From UBA1309 sp047605645 (GTDB lineage: Bacteria > Bacteroidota > Bacteroidia > Bacteroidales > Dysgonomonadaceae): 64,000 nt of DNA. The translations under genes and the position numbers were made by a program. Positions 44,600 through 52,648 of this stretch are shown one piece after another (positions within the stretch are counted from its first letter, which is position 1; every line of letters starts with the position of its first letter). Location of the stretch: the NCBI GenBank assembly GCA_047605645.1, contig JASGFJ010000008.1, positions 55,048 to 119,047 on the forward strand. Reading direction: 5' to 3'. The notes under the pieces are model-generated. The model was not told the origin of the DNA, did not search any database, and saw nothing but the letters and a program-made list of their open reading frames with translations.

Positions 44600-44983
44600 A
44601 TGGAAATTAAAGCTAGATTTGATCATTTCAACATCAACGTAACCAATTTAGAGCAAAGTATTGCTTTTTATCAAAAGGCTCTCGGATTAACGGAAGCCCG
44701 CCGTAAATCAGCAGACGATGGTTCTTTCATCCTGGTTTACCTCACGGACAAGACAACGGGATTTTTACTCGAACTAACCTGGCTTCGTGACCATGCTGCT
44801 CAGCCTTACGAACTCGGGGAAAACGAAAGTCATCTTTGTTTCCGTGTAGAGGGCGAATACGACAAGGTTCGCGAGTATCACAAAGAAATGAACTGCGTCT
44901 GTTTTGAAAACGAAAGCATGGGACTCTATTTCATCAACGATCCGGACGACTATTGGATTGAAATACTTCCTCTTGTAAAATAA
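44600..44983 (+). CDS. VOC family protein (glyoxalase/lactoylglutathione lyase-like)
   Basis: A 127-residue protein of the vicinal-oxygen-chelate fold, made of two beta-alpha-beta3 units: FDHFNINVTNLEQSIAFYQK at the start and SHLCFRVEGEYDKVREYHKE in the middle, ending DPDDYWIEILPLVK. His in FDHFN and Glu in WIEIL are metal ligands in glyoxalase I. Methylglyoxal detoxification is plausible but not certain. It follows the metallo-hydrolase by 24 bases, as would suit a glyoxalase I/II-type pairing. Confidence 0.88.
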   Translation: MEIKARFDHFNINVTNLEQSIAFYQKALGLTEARRKSADDGSFILVYLTDKTTGFLLELTWLRDHAAQPYELGENESHLCFRVEGEYDKVREYHKEMNCVCFENESMGLYFINDPDDYWIEILPLVK

Positions 44984-45051
44984 GACATCCTGGTGACCTT
45001 TAAAGCCCGTTTTCTTTTTAGGTCACAAGAGTAAATCAAAAAAGTAAGATT

Positions 45052-45336
45052 ATGTTTATTTTTATTCTCACCTACCAAAAACCTCTCGATGAAGTTGAAA
45101 AACATCTTGAAGCACATCGAGACTATTTAAACCACCATTACAGTCTGGGACATTTTATTGCTTCCGGGCCACAAGAACCCAGAATTGGAGGCATTATCTT
45201 GTGCACTGCAGCCTCGAAAGAACAGGCGCTGGAGATTCAAATGGAAGATCCGTTCTTTGTTCACCGGATAGCAAAATACGAAACAATTGAATTTATCCCG
45301 AACAAATATACAGACGGTTTCCAACATTTTATTTAA
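45052..45336 (+). CDS. YciI family protein
   Basis: A 94-residue ferredoxin-like fold protein of the YciI family: FIFILTYQKPLDEVEKHLEA, HRDYLNHHYSLGHFIASGPQ and ILCTAASKEQALEIQMEDPF. The His/Asp pair in the first half is the supposed active site. Members have been proposed to be small hydrolases or dehalogenase-like; the function is unproven. It lies about 70 bases behind the VOC gene, with a weak inverted repeat (GTGACCT/AGGTCAC) between them. Confidence 0.88.
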   Translation: MFIFILTYQKPLDEVEKHLEAHRDYLNHHYSLGHFIASGPQEPRIGGIILCTAASKEQALEIQMEDPFFVHRIAKYETIEFIPNKYTDGFQHFI

Positions 45337-45613
45337 AGTCCGGATAATCGCGGATAATCGTCATTTATTTTGCTTTCAGCGGCTCTTTTTCGTGAAAATG
45401 CATAAATAATCCTTTTTCAGTCTCTTTTTTTAAAATGAATAAATAACTGTATATCTGAAATATACAACACAAAGAGAGAGAAAATTAAGATTACGACACA
45501 TGTATTTAACACAAAATAAAGATTTGAATTTAATCTTTTGGCACAAATTCAAGTCTTATAATTTGACACACAATTAGCAAGTCATTAAAACAATTAAAAT
45601 AAAACACACAGTT

Positions 45614-46282
45614 ATGAAAAAACTACTTTTAATATCAGTACTATTCCTTGGTTTGTTATCAACCAACGGCAATACTGCATCTGCACAAGTGAATATAAGC
45701 GTCAATATCGGCAATCAGCCGTCATGGGGACCATCAGGTCATAATTTTGTCAGATTCTATTTTCTCCCTGAACTGAATGTCTATTACGATGTCACCAATG
45801 GAATGTATATTTATCTTAGTGGAAATCGATGGATCAGAAGCAGGACATTACCTCCCCGATTTGCGCATTTCGACCTGTACAGGACATATAAGGTCGTAAT
45901 TGTCAACGACAGAAATCCGTGGAGAAATCACCGGTCATACATCAATAGATTTGGCCGATACGCACGAATATATGACCGTCAGACTCCAAACAGAGATCGC
46001 CCCAATAATCAGGGAAACCGACCTGGAAATAATGGGAATGGAAATCAAAACAACCGCCCCGGGAACAACAATCAGGGAAATCGCCCCGGAAACAATGGGA
46101 ATGGAAACCAAAACAACCGTCCGGAGAATAACAATCAAGGAAATCGTCCCGGAAATAACGGAAATGTGAATCAGAATAACCGTCCCGGAAACAACAACCA
46201 GGGAACCCAGCCGGGAAATAATGGAAACAATCAACAACAAAAACCTGGCAACAATAACAATCAGGGCGGTGGAAGAAGATAA
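45614..46282 (+). CDS. Exported protein with an Asn/Gly/Pro repeat tail
   Basis: A 222-residue secreted protein. Residues 1-24 are a signal peptide (STNGNTASAQ). Residues 25-125 form a small aromatic-rich domain (GHNFVRFYFLPELNVYYDVT, YIYLSGNRWIRSRTLPPRF) seen in other short Bacteroidota envelope proteins. Residues 130-222 are imperfect repeats of NQNNRPGNNGNG, certainly disordered and possibly cell-wall or matrix associated. The repeat DNA could vary in length by slippage. A two-way terminator separates it from the convergent outer-membrane protein gene. I give no function. Confidence 0.8.
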   Translation: MKKLLLISVLFLGLLSTNGNTASAQVNISVNIGNQPSWGPSGHNFVRFYFLPELNVYYDVTNGMYIYLSGNRWIRSRTLPPRFAHFDLYRTYKVVIVNDRNPWRNHRSYINRFGRYARIYDRQTPNRDRPNNQGNRPGNNGNGNQNNRPGNNNQGNRPGNNGNGNQNNRPENNNQGNRPGNNGNVNQNNRPGNNNQGTQPGNNGNNQQQKPGNNNNQGGGRR

Positions 46283-46312
46283 GGTGAAGGAAGTATAAAG
46301 GTAAGGATTGCT

Positions 46313-46350
46313 AATAATCGGGTATGGAACAAACCATATCCGATTATTTT
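46313..46350. terminator. Bidirectional terminator
   Basis: AATCGGGTATGG and CCATATCCGATT pair (one G-U) over six bases and are followed by ATTTTTTTT on the + strand. It lies between two converging genes and could stop both, though the right arm overlaps the end of the minus-strand gene. Confidence 0.7.
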
Positions 46351-47081
46351 TTTCCGAATGGCTTAATAAAATAGGTCAGCTTAAAAGACAATACCCGATT
46401 AGCAGAACGCGAAAAATAATCCTTTTTCGAATTATTGAATATATCGCCTAACCCAAAATAATACCGGGCTTCAAGGACAAAATAGCCTATTCCGGAACGA
46501 AATTCCACTCCGGTTCCGGCGATAAGACCGTAATCAAATTTCCGTTGAATAGATTTTCCAAAATGCTCATAGACACTAAAAGTTGTAGTATCTCCACTGG
46601 CAATCAATTTACTCAGAGCCGTATTCATTTTTTCTTTATTGCTCGTCATAAAACTGATTTTAGGCCCTAAATTCAACACAAAACGAACTTTATTCCCAAA
46701 ATAGATATGCGTCATTATCGGCACCTCCATGTAGTTCAGATTGCGCGAATAGGAATAGATGGAGTCTGTTTCTACAAAATCCTCTTTAAATCCTTGTTGT
46801 GAATAATTGAATTCACCTTGCAATCCCAGATTCTTTTCTGAAATATAGCGAACACTAAGTCCACCTGTATTTCCATTCATTAGTTTTGTCTGGATGTGTG
46901 GCTCAAGATCAATCGAAGAGGCTGTAACTCCGGCATTCACTCCAAAATTCCACTCCGGCTTAAATGAACTTTTCTGAGCAAAAGCAACATCACTGCTTAT
47001 CAGCAGTACAAAAACAAGGAAACAAGCCGTCTTTAATACGGAGGCCTTCCTTGCTTGGAATATTAAATCTGATACTCTCAT
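46344..47081 (-). CDS. Outer-membrane beta-barrel protein (PorT-like)
   Basis: A 245-residue exported protein with a signal peptide in residues 1-37 (ACFLVFVLLISSDVAFAQ) and the strands of an eight-stranded PorT-type barrel (WNFGVNAGVTASSIDLEP, GLQGEFNYSQQGFKED, RFVLNLGPKISFMTS, YFVLEARYYFGLGDIF). Its start codon shares bases with the stop of the upstream LysM gene (ATGA), so translation is coupled. An upstream ATG at 47159 would lie inside the LysM gene and is rejected. The pairing suggests an outer-membrane partner for the periplasmic LysM protein. Confidence 0.85.
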   Translation of the reverse strand: MRVSDLIFQARKASVLKTACFLVFVLLISSDVAFAQKSSFKPEWNFGVNAGVTASSIDLEPHIQTKLMNGNTGGLSVRYISEKNLGLQGEFNYSQQGFKEDFVETDSIYSYSRNLNYMEVPIMTHIYFGNKVRFVLNLGPKISFMTSNKEKMNTALSKLIASGDTTTFSVYEHFGKSIQRKFDYGLIAGTGVEFRSGIGYFVLEARYYFGLGDIFNNSKKDYFSRSANRVLSFKLTYFIKPFGKK

Positions 47082-48868
47082 TTTGAATACGCTGTTTTTT
47101 CTACTGAAACCGATCCGTAATGAACAAAATAGAAACCTGTATTGATGAAACCACCCCAATTATTCAATCTGGTAAAAGAAATTGGCGACTGGAGAGTAAC
47201 CGGGTTGAATCTATCCATGCTATTTTCGAAATTAGAACCAAATTGCTTCACTATATTCAGGAAATAAGTACCCACATCATAACCTAAAAATCCATATTTC
47301 GGATACGTATTAATCATGCTCTTATTAAACCTGCTTTGATAACGCTGATTGATAATTTTGACCATATACTGATCATTATCCAAATAAAAGGGAGAATAAA
47401 AATAGGTATCAAAACCGTGTAAAACAGTTTGCGTCTGACTGTTATAGGTCTGCCATTCCGGATATCCGAACAAACTTATCTGCAATCGGGGACTCAGCTG
47501 TAACGAACTTTGCAGCAATACACCCAATTTACTAATAGTAGAAACAGCTCCTGAAGTAGGCACAATGATGTTGCGTTTCGTTGAACTCATCAATGAGGTA
47601 AGTTCAGAAGCAGAAGTTGAACTCAGATTCACGGAAGCGGAAGATATCTTCGTTTTTTGAAGCGTCTTCTGAAGCTCATCTGTAAAATCAGTTTTGTCAC
47701 TGCTCTGTTCCCCCTCTTTATCATTTACAAATATGACATGGCAATCAGCAAACTCTCTTACAAACCTGCCACTTACGGCTGTATTTAAATAAGCTTGCGG
47801 ACTATTCATCTGGAATAGATAAGGATTGGAAGCAACCCCTTCATCTCTGGATGTGAAAGGGATGACATATTTAATTTTCTGACGCTTTGCATATTTAGAT
47901 AGTACAGCAATCTGCTCCTGAGAGGTGCCACCAATAATGACATTCATGCTCTTAAAATCGGCTGTCTCCAACAATCCTTCCAAGCGTTTGGTATCCGCAC
48001 CTGAAGCAATATTAAATATATATATTTCAGCATTTCCGCCCTTCACCTTGAAGTCTTCAACGGCTAACAGAAAACCTTCGGCATATTCATTCAGGCGAAC
48101 ACCCATGCTTTCATTCTGATCCGTAAAAGGCAACACAACACCTATTTTTACAGTATTCACCTTCTTGATTTTCGAGCGATCATACAACATCTTTGTTCCG
48201 GTCTCTTCTTCCAGACGCACTTCGTTCTCTGTAATTTTTTTTTCCGAAACTTTTGGAATTCTCACCATGTTGCCTTTCTTCACATCGCCGGTTCGTGCTG
48301 CAGGATTAGCTTCATAAAAAGCCTCCAGTGAGATATTATTCTCTTTAGAGATACTTAGCGCTGTTTCTCCTTTTTGAACCTTGTGAAGCTCGTAAGTAAT
48401 AATCTTTGCCGGTGGTTGCACTTTGTCGGACGGAATTCGGATAGTACGCCCTTCTTGAAAAGAATCGGCTGTCAATCCCGGATTGGCATCCAGTATGTTC
48501 TGCATCGAAACGGCATATTTCCGCGACACAGAATAAAGAGTTTCTTTCTTCTCAATTGTATGATAAACAAATTGTTCTTCCGCCTGAGCAGCCGAATTCA
48601 CAGTTGCTACCGAACCGGATGAAGGAATAACCAACACCGAACCGGTTTTTAATCCATTTTCAGTTCCCGGATTAGAGGCATATAAGTCTTTAAGAGCAAT
48701 ATGATAGGATTTGGCAATCGAATAGGCTGTTTCGCCGGGAGCGACTTTATGTGTCGTTATTTTCTGAGCCGAGAAAGTCGGTAAGGCCATTGCCCTGGTC
48801 GAAGCAGACAGGAAAAGGGCTATCGTAAGAAAGAAAAGCGACAGAACAGCACGGGTTCTTTTATTCAT
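47078..48868 (-). CDS. LysM protein fused to a periplasmic binding-protein fold
   Basis: A 596-residue exported protein. Residues 1-30 are a signal peptide. Three LysM domains follow at about 37-82, 98-145 and 156-204 (THKVAPGETAYSIAKSYHI, YHTIEKKETLYSVSRKY, LHKVQKGETALSISKEN), which bind peptidoglycan. Residues 225-590 have a type I periplasmic binding-protein fold (KIGVVLPFTDQNESMGVRL, NVIIGGTSQEQIAVLSKYAK, KYVIPFTSRDEGVASNPYLF). Similar fusions are common in Bacteroidales and are thought to link cell wall and envelope processes. It is followed by the coupled barrel gene. Confidence 0.9.
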   Translation of the reverse strand: MNKRTRAVLSLFFLTIALFLSASTRAMALPTFSAQKITTHKVAPGETAYSIAKSYHIALKDLYASNPGTENGLKTGSVLVIPSSGSVATVNSAAQAEEQFVYHTIEKKETLYSVSRKYAVSMQNILDANPGLTADSFQEGRTIRIPSDKVQPPAKIITYELHKVQKGETALSISKENNISLEAFYEANPAARTGDVKKGNMVRIPKVSEKKITENEVRLEEETGTKMLYDRSKIKKVNTVKIGVVLPFTDQNESMGVRLNEYAEGFLLAVEDFKVKGGNAEIYIFNIASGADTKRLEGLLETADFKSMNVIIGGTSQEQIAVLSKYAKRQKIKYVIPFTSRDEGVASNPYLFQMNSPQAYLNTAVSGRFVREFADCHVIFVNDKEGEQSSDKTDFTDELQKTLQKTKISSASVNLSSTSASELTSLMSSTKRNIIVPTSGAVSTISKLGVLLQSSLQLSPRLQISLFGYPEWQTYNSQTQTVLHGFDTYFYSPFYLDNDQYMVKIINQRYQSRFNKSMINTYPKYGFLGYDVGTYFLNIVKQFGSNFENSMDRFNPVTLQSPISFTRLNNWGGFINTGFYFVHYGSVSVEKTAYSK

Positions 48869-48982
48869 CTCAATTTAAATTAAAAATCAGCAGAATAGTC
48901 TCTGAATATAAAACATGATTATCCCGCAAAAATAAGAAAAAATATCCTACCAGCTAAGCTCGCTGGCATATTAAGCGGAAAA

Positions 48983-49900
48983 TCAGGGCTGAAGCCATTG
49001 CTTCACGTGCTCCACCTTTTCCTCCCAAGGCAAATCGTAACTCAACCAATGAATGGTGAAACCACGGCGTTCCATCCCTCTGAACCAGGTCATCTGCCTT
49101 TTGGCAAACTGGTGGATGGCAATTTCTAATTCCGAGAACATTTCATCAAAGCTTAACCGTCCCAGGACATAAAGCGTTACGAATTTGTATTCAAGACCAT
49201 AATATATCAAATCATCGGCCTGCACTCCTGTTTCCAGAATAGATTTCACTTCGTCGATCATCCCTTCGTCGAGACGGCTTTTCAGACGCTTTGAGATCTT
49301 ATTCCTTCGTGCTTCCCGATCGATATCAACGCCGACAATCAAACTGTTCAGCGGTTTAAAATCTGTTTCATCCGGATGTTTCACCAAGGTATATTCGGCT
49401 ATTTCAATCGCCCGAATAGCTCTTTGAGCTGTGTCTACATCTGTTTTGTTATGAAGCGGGCCATACCCGGCCAGAATTTTTGTCAGCTCTTCCAATGACT
49501 TTCCATGCAGTTTCTCCCGAAGCACTTTGTTCTCCGGAACATCCGGCAGGCGAAAGCCTTTCAGCACCGCTTCAATGTACATTCCCGTCCCTCCGCAAAG
49601 GATAGGAAGTTTTCCTCTCCTTTTTATGTCGGAATACACTCTGTGAAAATCATGCTGGTATTCAAACAAATTGTATTTCTCTCCTGCCTCAAGAATATCA
49701 ATCAAATGAAAAGGGATCTGCGTTCCATTCACTACATAATCGGCCAAATCCTTGCCTGTTCCAATGTCCATCGAACGGTAAACCTGCCTGGAATCGGCGC
49801 TGATTATTTCGCTTGACAGTTCATAAGCCAGACGTGCGGCAAATGCCGTTTTCCCGCTGGCAGTAGGCCCAAGTATTGTTATGAGGTCGTATTGATTCAT
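48983..49900 (-). CDS. miaA: tRNA dimethylallyltransferase
   Basis: A 305-residue enzyme that adds a dimethylallyl group to A37 of tRNAs reading UNN codons. The P-loop is GPTASGKT (residues 11-18); SADSRQVYRSMDIGTGK, GGTGMYIEAVLKG, RAIRAIEIAEYT and FAKRQMTWFRG are family blocks. Length is normal. It lies upstream of the LysM gene, separated by about 110 bases, in the same direction. Sequence just before its start has a CAAACTTA (TAAGTTTG on the minus strand) box so close that a very short leader is possible. Confidence 0.96.
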   Translation of the reverse strand: MNQYDLITILGPTASGKTAFAARLAYELSSEIISADSRQVYRSMDIGTGKDLADYVVNGTQIPFHLIDILEAGEKYNLFEYQHDFHRVYSDIKRRGKLPILCGGTGMYIEAVLKGFRLPDVPENKVLREKLHGKSLEELTKILAGYGPLHNKTDVDTAQRAIRAIEIAEYTLVKHPDETDFKPLNSLIVGVDIDREARRNKISKRLKSRLDEGMIDEVKSILETGVQADDLIYYGLEYKFVTLYVLGRLSFDEMFSELEIAIHQFAKRQMTWFRGMERRGFTIHWLSYDLPWEEKVEHVKQWLQP

Positions 49901-50038
49901 ACTACAAACTTACATATAAAAAGATTGGTGAGCGTAATTCTTGCCGGATGAAATCGCCTCAGAGAGATATAAATCTGAAACAAAAGCCCATTTTGAATAA
50001 TATAACTCAATTTTAATCCCGCTTTAGGATATAAGGTG

Positions 50039-50046
50039 TAATTTTG
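50039..50046 (+). promoter_or_regulatory. -7 box (TAATTTTG) for the TauE-type gene
   Basis: TAATTTTG matches TAnnTTTG, 39 bases before the ATG at 50085. Confidence 0.55.
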
Positions 50047-50084
50047 CGGGAAATTATTGATTTCAGAAGACAAAAACTTATGTT

Positions 50085-50942
50085 ATGATTGAATTAAGTT
50101 CGATAAACATTGAAACGTTCTCATTGGTTCTTTTCATTGGAGCTATTTTAGCAGGGATGCTAGGAGCTTTAACCGGTCTGGGTGGAGGAGTTGTGGTAAT
50201 TCCGTTACTGACACTTATTTTCGGAGTAGATATGCGTTATGCCATTGGCGCTGCTTTAGTAACTTCTATTGCAACCTCATCGGGTGCGGCAGCTGCATAC
50301 ATCAAGGAGGGAATCACCAATACGCGCATTGGAATGTTCCTGGAAGTCGCGACCACCACAGGAGCCGTCGTCGGAGCACTCGTCGCCATCTACCTGCCGA
50401 CCAATTTTATTGCTATCCTTTTCGGTGTCGTATTGATTTTCTCGGCAACGATGTCTCTTCGTAAGAAAAATCAGGTTATTGACTACAGTGCTCCGGGCGA
50501 TAAGCTTGGAGTCAGACTAAAACTGAACGGTTCGTACCCTACGCCACAAGGTGTTGTCAACTACAATGTAAGGCGCGTCGGAGGAGGATACGCACTGATG
50601 ACCTTAGCGGGAATTCTTTCCGGTATTTTAGGAATTGGATCTGGCGCACTAAAAGTACTGGCAATGGATACAATGATGAAAATACCCTTTAAAGTATCTA
50701 CTACAACAAGCAATTTTATGGTCGGAGTAACAGCGGCTGCAAGTGCCGTCGTTTATCTGCAACGTGGATACATCGATCCGGGACTCGCATTTCCGATTGT
50801 TGTCGGGGTATTGATTGGCGCATTCCTAGGTTCAAAGATTTTGATGAATGCGGCCGTTAAGACCTTACGTCTTATTTTCTGTATTGTTGTCAGCTTCCTG
50901 GCTATCCAAATGATGTACAACGGATTCGCCGGAAAACTTTAA
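50085..50942 (+). CDS. TauE/SafE family sulfite exporter-like permease
   Basis: A 285-residue membrane protein with about eight hydrophobic segments and the family's two repeated glycine-rich motifs: GMLGALTGLGGGVVVIPLLT (residues 23-42) and AGILSGILGIGSGALKVLAM in the middle. Members export sulfite, sulfoacetate or related organic anions. Typically a DUF1634 protein is encoded behind it, as here after 28 bases. The substrate is open. Confidence 0.93.
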   Translation: MIELSSINIETFSLVLFIGAILAGMLGALTGLGGGVVVIPLLTLIFGVDMRYAIGAALVTSIATSSGAAAAYIKEGITNTRIGMFLEVATTTGAVVGALVAIYLPTNFIAILFGVVLIFSATMSLRKKNQVIDYSAPGDKLGVRLKLNGSYPTPQGVVNYNVRRVGGGYALMTLAGILSGILGIGSGALKVLAMDTMMKIPFKVSTTTSNFMVGVTAAASAVVYLQRGYIDPGLAFPIVVGVLIGAFLGSKILMNAAVKTLRLIFCIVVSFLAIQMMYNGFAGKL

Positions 50943-50970
50943 TAGTGTCTCATCTTAGATAAAAGAAAAT

Positions 50971-51411
50971 ATGAAACAAAATAGCAACAAAAATAAACAC
51001 AGTATTTTTTCCGCTGCATATTGGGGACAGCGTGATTTGGATATTTTTGTAGGCAAATTATTGCGATATGGATGTTACACTGCTTGTGTAATTACGCTGA
51101 TCGGCGGTCTTATCTATATCCTGCAAAGCAACGGGCACATGCCTGACTATCGCCCTATTCCGGGTCATCACAACAGCTTTGAAGGGGTTGTTGCCTACTT
51201 GAGAGAACTCAACACCATTATTCCGGCCATGTTTCATTTTGATGGAGCTGCCATCATACAGTTTGGTGTAGTTGTATTAATTGCAACACCCATTATGCGG
51301 GTAGCCTTCTCAGCATTGGCCTTTCTAGCGGAAAAAGATTATCTTTATGTAGGAATCACCTTGTTGGTTTTAGCCATTATTGTTGCCAATATGGTATTTG
51401 GGCTGCATTAA
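50971..51411 (+). CDS. DUF1634 membrane protein
   Basis: A 146-residue protein with three membrane segments (about 35-57, 88-113 and 120-144) and the family start YWGQRDLDIFVGKLLRYG. DUF1634 genes almost always accompany TauE/SafE permeases, so a supporting role in the same transport is likely. It is 28 bases behind the permease gene. Confidence 0.92.
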   Translation: MKQNSNKNKHSIFSAAYWGQRDLDIFVGKLLRYGCYTACVITLIGGLIYILQSNGHMPDYRPIPGHHNSFEGVVAYLRELNTIIPAMFHFDGAAIIQFGVVVLIATPIMRVAFSALAFLAEKDYLYVGITLLVLAIIVANMVFGLH

Positions 51412-51503
51412 ATGCTTAGGCTGCTGTACCAATCAAAATCAACCCTTCCATATACATAAAAACATTCTGTCTGAGTAATTACTTATTAATTAAACGAAAT
51501 TCG

Positions 51504-51785
51504 ATGTTTAAAACAAATGAATATTTTAACGGCCAGGTAGTGTCAATTGCCTTGGATTCCGCTGAAGGAAAAGCAACAGTGGGCGTTATGGCTCCCGGTG
51601 AGTATGAATTCGGAACTTCTACGATTGAGATTATGACGGTTGTTTCGGGAGAATTACACGTAAAACTACCGGGTGAAAGTGACTGGAAAAGCTTTAAGAA
51701 AGCCGAAACTTTCGAAGTGGCTAAGGATGTAAAATTCCAGGTAAAATGCACTCAGGATACACCTTATCTTTGCTTGTATAAATAA
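51504..51785 (+). CDS. ppnP: Pyrimidine/purine nucleoside phosphorylase
   Basis: A 93-residue cupin of the PpnP (formerly DUF1255) family, which splits several purine and pyrimidine nucleosides with phosphate. YFNGQVVSIALDSAEGKATV, GVMAPGEYEFGTSTIEIMTV and GEWK-type ESDWKSFKKAETFEV are the family blocks. Length is exact for the family. It stands about 90 bases behind DUF1634 and may be separately transcribed. Confidence 0.92.
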   Translation: MFKTNEYFNGQVVSIALDSAEGKATVGVMAPGEYEFGTSTIEIMTVVSGELHVKLPGESDWKSFKKAETFEVAKDVKFQVKCTQDTPYLCLYK

Positions 51786-52348
51786 AGCATCTTTGACAAG
51801 AACTTGTACCCTTCAGAGCAGCCAGTTAAAACCGTTAAATAAGGGACAATCCTTGTAGGTTGCCTGGAAAACGGGGACTCTCAAGCGGACAACAACCCGG
51901 ATGAATCTCTTTTCCGGGTCGAACTCCCGACTTCGTTCTTAACCGAAATGGATGTCGCTACAGATGCAAAAGAAAGGTTTGCCTGAGATATTATGTCGCA
52001 TCGACGGAAGGCATAAATGGAGATAAATTTGATATCAAAAAAATAGTAATCTTATGCTGTTGTGTCTGAATTCGGACAAAGGCCGCTACCGGATAGCTTT
52101 CTTCATCGAAACTTCCATATAAAGAGGTAATCACTCCTAATGAGTTGTAAGTATATACATCTACAGAATACTGAAAATAAGGAGTGTGAAAGATTATATA
52201 TACACTGATGTTGTTGAATTATTTCATTCAAAGCTTACGGAACCAGTTCCGGTAATTGAAAGCTCAATGAATAAATTTTTTGTCATAAATGCCAGTTTGA
52301 ATGCCGTGGTTTTCTTTTCTCTTCCAGGAAAATCGGATAACCTGAAAA
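51786..52348. other. Intergenic stretch with a minus-strand coding remnant
   Basis: On the minus strand a frame without start runs from 52188 to TAA at 51991 (65 codons): PYFQYSVDVYTYNSLGVITS, then YGSFDEESYPVAAF and RIQTQQHKITIF. The steady amino-acid character suggests the end of a decayed gene of unknown family. A similar scrap lies at 24.2 kb. The remaining sequence shows nothing. Confidence 0.4.
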
Positions 52349-52351
52349 ATA

Positions 52352-52394
52352 AATAACCTGCTAAAGAGTGATACAAATACTTTAGCAGGTTATT
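52352..52394. terminator. Long perfect stem-loop
   Basis: AATAACCTGCTAAAG and CTTTAGCAGGTTATT form a perfect 15-pair stem over 13 bases, followed by TG on the + strand. It could end minus-strand transcription from the large exported-protein gene, although it lies 255 bases past its stop. Confidence 0.55.
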
Positions 52395-52648
52395 TGAATG
52401 CCGCTTTGACGATTGTCTTGTTAAAATTTTAAATACACCTTAATATTCTGTTTTTAATTATTTAGGAGCAACCCGAAAGTAAACAGACTTCAATTCAGAC
52501 TTATGCCTTGTCATCTCATTTGATTTTCCCATTTTACAAATCTCAGATAATCAACAACTCTTATTATTCGGGTTAAGCAAATGGCCATTTTTTTAATAGA
52601 ACACGAATCTTTATTTTTTCTTCCCCCAATGAACTTTTAGGAAGACAA

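Noticed and set aside
47081..47159. Upstream start for the PorT-like barrel protein
   Set aside because: It would lie inside the LysM gene and put 26 aromatic residues before the signal peptide; the ATG coupled to the stop is better.
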